Part shown: one piece after another, positions 23,233-33,548 of the stretch
How the letters are laid out: the number at the start of each line of letters is the position of its first letter
Numbering within the stretch: position 1 is the first letter of the stretch
DNA from: Casuarina equisetifolia
Taxonomy: Eukaryota > Streptophyta > Magnoliopsida > Fagales > Casuarinaceae
Assembly (NCBI GenBank): GCA_028551475.1
Contig: CM052360.1
Coordinates: 1,910,501-1,974,500, forward strand
Direction: 5' to 3'
Length of the DNA: 64,000 nucleotides
Notes under the pieces: model-generated
What the model saw: only the letters and a program-made list of their open reading frames with translations
Told to the model about the DNA's origin: nothing
Database searches by the model: none
Made by a program: the position numbers and the translations under genes

Positions 23233-24847
23233 ATGGCGCTACAACATACGATAAGGTTACCTTTCCTGTGTCCACTCTCACCTCTCAAACAGAGCAAGTT
23301 CGGATTTGCTAGTTCAGTTGCCGGTATAGGTCCTCAATATGAGCAACGATGGAGCGTATCTTCATCTAGGATGGCGTCGCCTTTGCTGGTGTGTTTATGT
23401 CAAGTTTAGAATCTATAGATTTTGTGGGATGTCGGAGTTTTTCTTATCATATTTGTTTAATGGAATCAAATTGCGTCTGAACGCAGTGTCGTAGAAAGCG
23501 AAGAAGCAGATTGCCGGTGTCTAGAGGAGTAGGAAAACTCGGTCGGGCAGCATTTAGTGACAGTGATGACGAGGATGAAACTCCTTCGGGGAAGATAGAC
23601 GATGCTTACCAAATGGATCCTGAAGAGAGACGTGAATGGAGAAGGAAAATTCGAGAAGTAATTGGTAGAAAACCTGCTGTCGAGGAGGTGGTAGATCCTG
23701 AAGAAAGGAGGAAGAAGGTAGAAAAGCTTCTGGCTGATTACCCCCTTATTGTGGATGAAGAAGATCCTAACTGGAATGATGATTCTGAAGGGTGGGGTTT
23801 CAACTTGGGTCAATTCTTTGACAAGATTACCATCAAGAACAACAGGAAAGCCGATGATGATAAGGATGACAGCGATAATGAAATAGTCTGGAAAGACGAT
23901 AATTACATCCGTCCTATCAAAGACATAACCACAATGGAATGGGAAGAGACTGTGTTCAAGGATATCAGTCCCTTAATCATTCTTGTGCACAATCGCTATA
24001 AAAGGTCTGTTTCTTTTTTATCCATTATCCTTGAAGTTGCTTCCTTTTCCTTTATTTAGCTACCCACCATGAATATTTTGTTTCACACATTGCTTTGTAT
24101 TGAAAACACATAAGATTGGTATGACATTTTCAGCTATCAGTATAGTAGAATTTATAGAGAATTGATTGAGTTGTCATTATTGATGGAGACATTTTGATTA
24201 ATTATTATGAATGATACATCTGAAGCTATCAATCCATATTGAAATAATAGTTGAACATGGGTTTAATTACCAGCATCAGTGTTGCTTTTACAAGTTTAGA
24301 TAAGTGAACTAGATCTTTTACCTCCAAAAGTATCTTATTCTTCAGACCAAAGGAAAATGAAAAAATACGGGAGGAACTGGAGAGGGCTGTCCACATCATA
24401 TGGAATTGCCAGCTACCTTCACCCAGAGTGAGTGAAGCCACTAAACTGTTTCTGTCAACCTCCATCCCCATGGAAGGGCAATCTTTTTCTGATATTTGTA
24501 CTGTTATTTGAATTCAGTGTGTTGCAGTTGATGCTGTTGTTGAGGTTCAATTGGTTTCTGCTTTACAAGTGTCAGCTTTCCCTGAGATCATCTTCACTAA
24601 AGCAGGGAAGATTTTATATCGTGAGAAAGGTAATTTTTAGAATTGAATGATTATCTTCGCCTTCTGCATCCCACAATATGATTTTAACTCTTTTTATGAT
24701 GGTTTTTCAGCAAGTCGTAATGCAGATGAGCTGTCAAAAATAATGGCATTCTTTTATTATGGGGCGGCCAAGCCATCCTGTTTGAATAGCACTGCAGATG
24801 GTCACGAAGCAATTCCATCTGTTCCTACCAATAGTCGAGTTTGCTGA
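23233..24847 (+). CDS. MRL7L: Thioredoxin-like fold plastid biogenesis factor, MRL7/MRL7-like
   Basis: This family (MRL7/SVR4/ECB1/RCB and MRL7L) is needed for PEP-dependent plastid transcription and chloroplast biogenesis, and for phytochrome signalling. Five exons: 23233-23388, 23487-24004, 24346-24427, 24518-24629 and 24711-24847. They give 1005 nt, or 334 residues. The ATG follows the acceptor of a probable leader intron. Residues 1-55 form a transit-like leader. An acidic region follows (FSDSDDEDETPSG), then EERREWRRKIREVIGRKP, DEEDPNWNDDSEGWGFNLGQFFDKITIKN and WKDDNYIRPIKD. The C-terminal thioredoxin-like domain (about 205-318) has EWEETVFKDISPLIILVHNRYKRP, VSAFPEIIFTKAGKILYREK and DELSKIMAFFYYGAAKPSCLN. 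No CxxC redox pair is seen at the usual place. Being next to PARG favours MRL7L, which as I recall is near PARG in Arabidopsis; the MRL7 versus MRL7L choice is inference. Confidence 0.92.
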
Positions 24848-25248
24848 TATTGTAGTTTTAACACGTATGATTAAGTGCAATTCTAGGGTTAGTCATGAAC
24901 TCTTGTTCATGGGGTCGTTCCTCTTAAGTTGTACAAAAAAAGGAAAAAAATGCAAGGAAGATGTATATTTTCATTTGATGTGATACAAGTAGCTGTTATT
25001 TTGTCGTAAAGAGAAAAATATAGAAACTTGCATTTATTGTATTTGCTAATTTGCAATATCTTGTGCCTGGGAAGTGGCCCGTAAACTGTCTGGTTTCCCA
25101 TTTCAGTATTTTCCTTCCATTGCAGCAGATGACCAGAATGAGTATGTAGGGAACAATTACATGGGTTGAGAAGCTTGAGATAGAGCAGCCTGTGGATGTG
25201 GAGATGAATATAACTTAAATGGCTACTGAATTGGAACTGATAAAGTAA
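24848..25248. other. Convergent intergenic spacer
   Basis: This is a 3'-to-3' spacer between the MRL7-like gene (plus) and the secreted trefoil-like gene (minus). It should hold both 3' UTRs. No other feature is seen. Confidence 0.6.
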
Positions 25249-26738
25249 TTACTTGTTATGAATTCCACAGCAACAAAATGCTTTATGATAGTGGAAGCGG
25301 AATGCAAAGAGCTGGTAAGGGTTGGAGCCATCAAACTTGCATTCAGCTACACCCACGGTTCTTTTTCCTGTCTTGCCTTCAAACACTGTCAGGCATTTTC
25401 CTGTACTATGAGACACCCAGAATCGGAACTGGCGGTGGTTTAGCTTCTTTGGTGGATTGATGGATTTCCAGTCGGCCTCGGCTAAGCTTTCCACTGAGCT
25501 CAACGACCGGAGGCTCACCTTCCCTGCCTTGTCCACGGAGAGGTAGCTTTCACCCCCTGAGCATTTATCCATGTAATTGCTAAACCTGTTGCACACAAAA
25601 AGATAGGACGTGTTAGCTGAAAGAATTTGTGTTTTGATTAAGCCACTGTTTTTCTTCTTTTTTTTTTCTCTCTTTAAACGAGCTTATAAAGAAAAATGTC
25701 ATTTTTTTTACATGTAGAGGATACCAGAACAAAATTTAAGTATGTGGAGCACACACCGTTTTCAACATTAACTCCAGTGGCCAACTGTGGACCATTTCTA
25801 ATATTGCCTACGTCTAGTTTATCTCAACCTCTCAAGGACAGTTGGACCTTGATGATTAGTCCTTTTTTCAAAGATTATGACAAGCAGGGAGGACAAATCA
25901 ATGCCTTTCTCATCCGCTCAAGATGATTTCTTGGAAAAGAAATTGTGTTGGGTCCTGAGGAGCAGGATGGTGGAAGATCAGAACCTAAATGTACCAAAAC
26001 TTTAAAAGTAGGTAGATTTGTTGCTTGAATAGGCTCTTCCCAGGATGTTCGAAGGAAATGAATGAACAATCAGAGCCTCTCGATACTATGATGTGAAAAT
26101 CTCAAATATTCAACTGTGTTATTGTACTAATATTGAGCTAGAGATTTTATCCTACTTTATACCTAGATACATATATTGGTGCTTCTAGGTGCAGAATATC
26201 AAGGAAAGTGAAACCCCTTGAGTTTTTCATGCTGTGGGCGTAATGGCTGTTGTTTTTTCGTACCTCTTCTATGTCCTAAGTTGTTTTTTCGTGCCTCTTC
26301 TATGTCCTAAGTTATTGATGGATACCTGAAGATATATAAAAAATATTAGGCTAAGATATTGATGATCTATAGCAATAATTATTAAGCATCCTGTATTGAG
26401 TACTGAAGAAGGTACCTATGATAGCCAGAAGCTGAACCCGAAGAAGATTTCCAGCCAAAATAAGCATTGTATTCTGTTGAGTTGCCACCTTTAATATCGG
26501 GAACTGAGTAAACACCTCTGTCATGTGAATCCACAAAATCAGATTGCAGAGCGCCTGCTATAAGGGTGTCATCATGTGCTGTCATGTGGGGATAAGCTTC
26601 ACTTGGAGGGCATTTACTTGCATCACATTTGGAGCACTGGCTGCAAAGCCTCTCGCTCTTCAAAGCTTCAGCACCATCAACAATGGCATAAGTCATCACC
26701 AGCACAATTAGACACAGACACAGGCAGTTTTTAGCCAT
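25249..26738 (-). CDS. Secreted Cys-rich protein with beta-trefoil-like C-terminal domain (219 aa)
   Basis: Two exons, 26416-26738 and 25249-25585 (phase 2 junction inside an Arg codon), total 660 nt. The ATG at 26738 was chosen because it starts a textbook signal peptide (MAKNCLCLCLIVLVMTYAIVDG, residues 1 to ~24); the frame is open further upstream without such a feature. The mature N-terminus is Cys-dense (CSQCSKCDASKCPP), followed by a Gly/Ser/Tyr-rich section (DDTLIAGALQSDFVDSHDRG). The C-terminal half (FRFWVSHSTGKCLTVFEGKT, then VGVAECKFDGSNPYQLFAF) resembles the C-L-T and Q-L-F rhythm of ricin-B/beta-trefoil lectins. I infer an apoplastic, perhaps carbohydrate-binding, protein; the family name is not recognised. 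The tail CCCG just before the end is unusual. The intron (25586-26415) carries a 31-bp tandem repeat. Confidence 0.72.
26250..26311. repeat. 31-bp tandem repeat, two copies
   Basis: The unit TTGTTTTTTCGTACCTCTTC... at 26250-26280 is repeated at 26281-26311 with one visible change (TACC to TGCC). It lies in the intron of the secreted protein gene. Confidence 0.85.
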
Positions 26739-28058
26739 GATTGATCCCTGTCCTTCCTGTGTTTTCTCTTCTGTGATTCGTTGGTTGAGATTCACATTCT
26801 TTAAATGCTCTCCTTTTCTTGTTCTTATCGATTTCACTTGTTTTCTTTCATACACATTGCTAGCAAAACTTTGGATTTTCTTCCCGTGGACATTTTATGT
26901 TGTGAACTAGATGATAACATCCATGAAGCTGCAGTTCTTTTGGTCTTATTAGCCAAGACATTGCTTTGATTCAGAATCTTCAAAGTGCTGAAAAGGGGAG
27001 GACAAAATTGGGTGTGATCTACGTCCTACCCTTTAATGGGCATCTTCACTTGTTCTTTTCTATTCTTGAAGATTATAATCAAATGTGGGAGCCGCATCAG
27101 AGTTGGATCCAGCTGCTAAGCCAAAATGACAAGCATGGTGATGTTGAACTAAACCGCTTCAATCTTTATCAGTTCTTTGAATGTGGAGAGAAAGAAGAAG
27201 GCTACATCTTGTTTTGTTTAGCCTCCTTCAAATGATTGAGACTGATATTGAGTAGTGGTTGGCTAAAGAATATTGCCGACAATCCTTTGGGTTTGGCTAG
27301 ATAAAACACGCAAAAATTGATATAAATTGTTCAAGGAAAGCTTCATTTTTTTCATAAAATATATATATAATTAATTTTAAGGAAAAGTTAGTGACAAAAT
27401 ATTAACACTCAAGGTAAACTAGTTTGCAAGAAGATATATTGTCCTCATAACGAAGTTCATAATTTATGTTGTCTAGATAAAATAAGAAATAAACTTTTAA
27501 CAAGCGTAAGATTGAAGCTTTTGAAGGTATGATATCAAGGTGTGCAATGCAGGTTGCTGTCATCTGCTGATTCAGCTAAGAGCATCGAAACAAAACAACA
27601 AAAAAGACAAATTGCTGCATCAAAACAAAAAGTCAAATCACTTTGGGGAAGCAGTACATGTGGTACAAGGCAAAATTGTCAGAAGGCTTGCCTTTCGGTT
27701 CATCTCACAGACATAGACATTTACTGTCTAGAGGTTTCCAGTTCAAAGCAGCCTTCATTCAAAACCATGGTCTCACCAACCTTATTCCATACCATCCCGT
27801 CAGAGGAGAAGCACAAGGGCATATTCCTTTTAAAGGGAATGATACCCTACTACTATTTACCCATCCCTCTTCATAAATACCTCCTTAGAACTGATCTCTA
27901 ACTTATGCCCATCTAAAATTGTTGTTTTACTGTGTATCTCTCTAGTAAAGCTCTGGCCAGAAGGTCTTTTTTTCACACTCAAGATTTAGGTTTTAGACAG
28001 TCAATAACCAACCACTGAACTACTGATTTACTAACTAGATCAAGACTATGTTGTGCAG
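26739..28058. other. Divergent spacer: secreted-protein promoter and MIR827 upstream region
   Basis: This region separates the minus-strand secreted-protein gene from the plus-strand MIR827. Plus-strand frames near 26966-27235 and 27542-27901 lack similarity I can name. A TATA-like CATAAATAC at about 27872, some 185 bases upstream of the hairpin, could serve MIR827. I searched by eye for the phosphate-response P1BS element (GNATATNC) in 27236-28058 and found none. Confidence 0.5.
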
Positions 28059-28161
28059 CCATGAATGTGTTTATTGCTGGTCATCTAACCATGCTTTTGC
28101 TCTGCCGCTTGAGCATATTATGTATGGGATGGTTAGATGACCATCAACAAACACGTTCATG
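28059..28161 (+). ncRNA. MIR827: MIR827 precursor hairpin
   Basis: Arms at 28059-28092 and 28128-28161 pair almost completely (CATGAA.GTGTTT.TTG.TGGTCATCTAACCAT against its complement), with an A/T-rich loop of about 35 bases. The 3' arm at 28133-28153 carries the mature miR827, TTAGATGACCATCAACAAAC plus a final A, which differs from the Arabidopsis sequence as I know it only at the last base. miR827 is induced by phosphate starvation and represses SPX-domain genes: NLA in Arabidopsis, vacuolar SPX-MFS (PHT5) transporters in many other plants. From memory, Arabidopsis MIR827 lies beside DapB1 and a homologue of the 31.9-kb gene, which fits the neighbours here. Confidence 0.95.
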
Positions 28162-31100
28162 ATATGCTGCATTTCTTTCTTTTTCAGCCCGTCTGCACAT
28201 CAATTTCTTCCACGGTAAGTGCCTTGTAGGGTGTAAATTAAAAGGATTGTTTATCATTTGCTTTTTGGAGACCTTTATCGCTCTCTTATTACTTTTTGAA
28301 GATCCTAGCATCCTTGTTTCTGTACTTTTAAACGTGATGCCTGTCATTTCTCCACAACCCATCAAATCTGCAAGCCCTTAGTGGAGATGAGCTATATATT
28401 TATATATTTCATAAAACATGTTTGGAATTGTTTTATAGGTGTAAAGACATCCCCATAATTTCTTTATAAAACTTCATGGATGTTGCTGATTGATCCTTTC
28501 TTCCTTGATAAGACAACGTTGTTTATTGTGTAACATCATCCTGTATTTTGTATTGATTGATTGAGATATTAATTATTTTCGGTGAGATTTCGCACCCAAT
28601 AGTTCAATGAGGGCTTTTTTTTTTTTTTTTTTCCTGAAAGATTGCTTTTGTGGCAAAGAACTACAAAGCCAACAGGGGAAGAAACTCTTTCATAGACGGA
28701 AAACCCACTGTTTGTGGACATAATTTGGCACCAAGGCATCCAAACCATGGGTGACTTTCAATGGGTTTAGTGAAATCAAGTGATTCCTATATATTTAATA
28801 CTAAATCATTGCCATGCATCTTAACTCAAAAAAAAATTGAAGTCTTAAGACTCGTTAAGGTATGTTTTATTTAAATATTATCGCTATCATGAGCTCCCAC
28901 AAACCCAAGTTTAACTTGTTTTGAACTGTAAGAATCTGCCATACTCCGTGGACCAAGCTTGATCAGCCCACTTCATGATAGCTTTCATTCTAGCTTTAAC
29001 CATGCAGTATTTTTTATGAGTTACCTCTTTGTAATTTAAATTCAAGACGTGGGGTTAATTCTTATACTATTTCTTATGTATCTCAACTAAAATATTAAAA
29101 GATAGCAACCTTAAGACTCATCGAGATAGACTTTATTTTAATACCACCACCAACTTTCGGCGCATAAGTCCAACTCCAACACTGTTATTTTCATCGGATG
29201 GGAAAGTTAGGCAGACAAGACTAGCAATCGTGGTTTACCAAGAAAGATCCTGCTTGGCGACAAACGGGTGCATACCAATCAGACTAAGCACTTGACCTGG
29301 TATAAATGGCTGGATTTTAAGGCTGCAAAACCTTGGGTGGTCATAGTCTACTTCTCTACCAAGGAAACAGGAGACCAAGTCATGTGTTCACTATTCACAT
29401 ATACTTTTAAGACTATGATAACCTTGTTTCTGAATTTAAAAGAGTGATAAAAAGGATTTAAAGAAGTAAAAAACATTAACGTTTTAGAAAGATACTAGAC
29501 CAAGATATTGATAACGTAAGATAATAATTGTTTAACATAATTTTCACCTAAGTGACCAAGTCATGTGGTCATCATTCATCAATACTTTTAAGATTCTAAT
29601 AAGTATTGTTTTTGAATTTAAAAGAGAAAGGGTTTAAAGAAGTAAAAAAAACATAAATTTATAAAAAAAAATACTAAACTAAGATATTAATAACATAAAA
29701 CTATAATTATTTTACATAACTTTTACTTAGTGTGACCCCATCTATGACTAATGTGACGGAGTGAAAAAATAGATATTATAATTATCCAAATTATGATGTA
29801 GTGTTGAAATTAAATCTAGAGTTTTGCATCATCTCAGACAAGATTTCATTTTCTTATTTAAAATTGGTTTCTAAGAAATGAGAATATCTATACGCATAAG
29901 AAAGATATTATGTCAAAATTGCGTGATAGAAAACAATCCCTATTTAACAAATAAAGACCAACAAGCAAGGGAACAAGAGAGGTTTGAATAAAGCCCTCAG
30001 AGAAGTATGTCTCCACCGAAGGACTCAATTCTGTGAACACTTTTCAACCATTTTTCCGAAGAGATATTGCAAAAGAGATGTTTGCAAAAGCACTCTAGTG
30101 GTTACATATTATTGCAGTTATAAAACCATGTACCTTAAGGACCACTCAATTGAGCTTTTGGGAAGATGGAATTTGGCTCATATGGCAAGCTAACCATCTT
30201 TGCATGGAGGATTGACCTTAATCTTGATTAAATCAAATTTTTTTTGAGATGTTATTAAAAGGGTTGGGATGTCTCTATTCAATATATCAATTTTAATGAG
30301 ATGATTTTTACTTTAAATTTAATAAGTAAAAAAAAGAAATAATTGGTATTTTGTCAATAATTTAGTAGTTCAGTTGGAGTTACATGAAATATCCACTTAA
30401 ATGATGTAGATTTGAATATTTTAAGTTTTTTAACCTAATTTAAAGAGAGAGAAAAAATCTTAAATCTTATTTTTTATTGTCTATTTCAAAATCATATTTA
30501 AGATGAACAGATGCACAGGTTGGACAATTATTTGGAGAATACGACAAGGAATGACTTTGACATGTTGTGTCTTTTAGTTGTGAAAATTCAAAAAAGACGG
30601 TTGAAAGAACAAGTCAAGACAAATTAGATTAGTGCATTTGATTTTGAATTTTTACTGCATTCTCAGGTAATTCTCCATCGTATTCACATGGGTGTTCCTA
30701 AGGATTCACGAATGTTTCCTCTCCAAACTACCTATTTACACATCATTAAGCTTTCTTCACTAATAAGTTTACCTTATTGGTGTCAATACAAACGTGTGTA
30801 AACCAAGTTTATGTTCAGTTGAAAGACAGAAAGCAAAGTAATCATGAAAAACTTGAGCAATCCCAGACGGTACAAGAATCAATTGCTTGTACTAAATTAT
30901 TCATCCACCTGTTCTTGGATCTTGTTTTCTCTACACTGATCCATAGATACTTGAGTCTCACGACCAAGACCGGCATCATAGCACGGAAGTCAGCAGCTTC
31001 ACATGGCTTCCTTGCTATTGGTATTCTGAAAGATAATCATTGTTTAGAGAATGTGATTCACCGATTGAAGTTCACTATAGCCGACAGAATAAATTAATCA

Positions 31101-31915
31101 TGGTGGATGCATATTGTGCATAGTACTTTGCATCTAGATGGTTAGAAAAATACCCAACTTATTTTTGATGATTAAAAAGAGGGAGATATTGACGGAGGCA
31201 ATACCATAATTTAACATGTACTCCTATTTCAAGTGTTAAAGATAAATAAAATTTATGTTAAAAAAATATGACTATTAAATAATGTTTAAATATATAAAAA
31301 AAATATCCTCAATTCACAAACTAGTTTTTAAATTAAACTTTAGATTGATTTTTAATATAGTATTGAAGTTTAAATTAATTTACTAATTCTTATTCAATCT
31401 TGAATTCTTAAAATATATTCAACATACAAAGTATTAATTCCTTCTCATTTACCTTTGAGTTCAAACTACCTTTGATATGCAAAAAAAAAAATTTTAAAAA
31501 AAGTTTTATATTAAAAATATATTATCCTTATAATGGTACTTGAATATAAAAGAATGTTCTTTACTCATTGGTTAATTTTTTAATTGGACTCGGCATATTT
31601 CTAACACCATTTATAAACTAGCTCACCAATCATAGGAAAGAGTGATGAAACAAAGATGATGGACACCATGTTTGTGGATTCTAATTGAGTGTTAGAAATC
31701 ATACAATTTTCTCTCTTAAAATCGATTATTAAGAGATAAAAACATATACAATTGAAAACAATCACCATTAACATATGACTCCCATCATCTCTCTCTACAG
31801 CCCCTTAACTTGTAGGGCATGAACAAATTGACATTTACCTTATCAAAGCAGCAAAAGTGAAAACATAAAATAGCACAAGGAATTACCACATGGCCACCAA
31901 GAGGGGATGCATTCT
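28162..31915. other. Intergenic, repeat-bearing AT-rich spacer
   Basis: This spacer contains a T run (about 28613-28633) and two diverged copies of a short dispersed repeat (about 28815-28895 and 29075-29160, sharing ACTCAA/CTTAAGACTC/TTTTATTTAA text). It also holds the 181-bp diverged tandem repeat (29373-29735) and open but unrecognised plus-strand frames at 29984-30193 and 30777-31097. I see no supportable gene. Confidence 0.5.
29373..29735. repeat. Diverged tandem repeat, two ~181-bp units
   Basis: Units start at 29373 and 29554 with GACCAAGTCATGTG. Both continue through ATACTTTTAAGA, TTTGAATTTAAAAGAG, GGGTTTAAAGAAGTAAAAA or its variant, AAGATATT.ATAAC and ACATAA.TTT.AC.TA. Many substitutions and small gaps point to an old duplication. 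Confidence 0.85.
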
Positions 31916-32242
31916 CTAGACGCCGGTCACACATGAGAACAATCTATGGCTCCTAAACCGCACCAGTTGCTTGGCAGGACGTGCAGCTTCCATTGACTTA
32001 TCTTCAGTCGAGAAGAACCCACCGGAAAAGTCTCCGACCGACCTGTGTCGCCGGTGACCATTGCTCTCTACCTGCAAACTGTCCATCTTCTCCTTTGAAG
32101 TCACCATGTACAGTTGACTCTGGTCGGGGTAGAAGTCGGCAATATTATAGCTCAGAGCATCCGCGGAGGAGAGACATCTGTACTGCCGGCGAACTTTGTT
32201 TCTCTTGATTGCCTTGTATACCATGGGGATGAGACCCTCCAT
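31916..32242 (-). CDS. Plant-specific 108-aa protein (MEGLIPxVYxAI family)
   Basis: A single exon runs from ATG 32242 to TAG 31916. The N-terminus MEGLIPMVYKAIKRNKVRRQ is a conserved start I associate with a family of small uncharacterised plant proteins. It is followed by YRCLSSADALSYNIADFYP, a basic Ser-containing stretch (NGHRRHRSVGDFSGGF) and a basic C-terminus (KQLVRFRSHRLFSCVTGV). There is no membrane segment or signal peptide. The function is unknown to me. In Arabidopsis, homologues (as I recall, At2g44010 and At3g59880) lie near DapB and MIR827, matching this neighbourhood. The composition is GC-richer than the surrounding DNA, which supports coding. Confidence 0.78.
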   Translation of the reverse strand: MEGLIPMVYKAIKRNKVRRQYRCLSSADALSYNIADFYPDQSQLYMVTSKEKMDSLQVESNGHRRHRSVGDFSGGFFSTEDKSMEAARPAKQLVRFRSHRLFSCVTGV

Positions 32243-33178
32243 CTATGGCTTCTGGTTGTCCTTTCTTTCTGATGTGTTTCTGGAAAAGGGAAGGAGACAA
32301 TGTGTTGAAGAGTATGAAATGGAGGGCTTTAGGCTTATGGGGTTGGTTGGTGTGTGACAGCTACCTCTTTCATCTTTTCTTATAATAAGAATTGTATTCT
32401 GACACGACATTTTTTGATGTTGACTTAGACAAAGATGTCAATCCATTGCCCACAGAAACAATCAATTATCATTCCGAGTACAAAAGATTTTGAAAAATCG
32501 TTTAAAACAAGGATCAGGAACACATTTGGAATGATTTGGCCTTTGATTGGTTTCCCATGTTGTGTATACTCAATCAAGAAGCTTGCAGAGTATGACAGCA
32601 ATGACTGGGATTGGGATCATCATTCTTATCACTAAGAATTCTAGTTGAACACTCTAAATGGATAAAAAGTAATTTGAAGTCTCAATTCATAACTTGGAAG
32701 AAACATATGCTTACCTAGTCTAGTTTGTGCAACTTGATCTCTATTAATGTTATTTATACTTATAATGCTTATAGAACCCTTCTAATCAATGAAACTTTTT
32801 AAGAAGCGGTAAACCATAGCTTTTCATATGATATTATAGTCAAATTCTTTTATGAGACAATCTTTCATTGATTAAAAAATAAAACTTGAATTGCAAGAAA
32901 ATATTAAAGGATATATCTCATATGTTGTGATTTGTAAGTTTAGATAACCTTTTTCTTCGACCATGCCTTTTAAGGAAAAGTAAAGCTAAGTTTACTGCAG
33001 TTGTAGACATGGGTTGAATGCTAGGGAAACTTCCACTTGACAGAGATACACAGGAAAGTTCGGACCTTCTAGGCACATTTGACCCAATCTGGAGAAGTTG
33101 AGGCCTCAGCAGGCATTTCCCCGGTTGCGTCAGGGCTGGTGGAGAATCTTTCTCGTCCCATGCGATTCTGGAATGACA

Positions 33179-33290
33179 ATCTTCTGCAGAATATGTACCT
33201 TTTTTTTATATACGCAATTGACTTAGTACAAGTTAATGATCATCTTCTGCAGAATGTGTTTTTTTTATGCACAAATTGACCTAGAACAAT
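33179..33290. repeat. Diverged direct repeat, period 63
   Basis: ATCTTCTGCAGAAT(A/G)TGT at 33179 recurs at 33242. It is followed in both by a T run and AATTGAC(T/C)TAG(T/A)ACAA. Confidence 0.8.
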
Positions 33291-33308
33291 CCAAAAGCCG
33301 TTTGTCTA

Positions 33309-33548
33309 CTTAGTAGCTAAACTATCAGCCGCCCCTTTCCGTTCTCTACCGAACACAGTAGACCATGAGGTGCTTGATTTGATGATTCTTCGTGCTACAG
33401 TGCATGTCAAACATGGCCGGCATGGGGCATGTTGAATTTCTAATACAAGTCGTGCAATCCAAGGCTTACTTGCCCTACCTAATCCAAGTGGAAGATTATC
33501 ATCAATGGCGGAACTAAAACACAACCCTTTTTCAAAGAGGAAAGCCAT
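33309..33548 (-). mobile_element. Possible RNase H-domain fragment of a LINE-type element
   Basis: The minus-strand reading ends with FGRERKGAADSLATK, which resembles the closing helix (REgNxxADxLA) of the RNase H-like domain found in plant non-LTR elements and related host-encoded RNase H-like proteins. The preceding 60 residues (GLCFSSAIDDNLPLGLGRAS...) are only weakly suggestive. There is no ATG-led gene, flanking duplication or poly(A) tail that I can identify. It is most likely a degraded fragment, or chance. Confidence 0.25.

Noticed and set aside
27779-27802. Sequence resembling the miR482/miR2118 family (ATTCCATACCATCCCG)
   Set aside because: No complementary arm was found nearby to form a hairpin, and the match to the family consensus is poor.
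27542-27901. Two overlapping plus-strand open frames upstream of MIR827
   Set aside because: They overlap in different phases, match nothing I know and fit non-coding or pri-miRNA leader sequence better.
32435-32635. 66-codon plus-strand frame upstream of the 108-aa gene
   Set aside because: Short, AT-rich and without similarity; probably promoter DNA.
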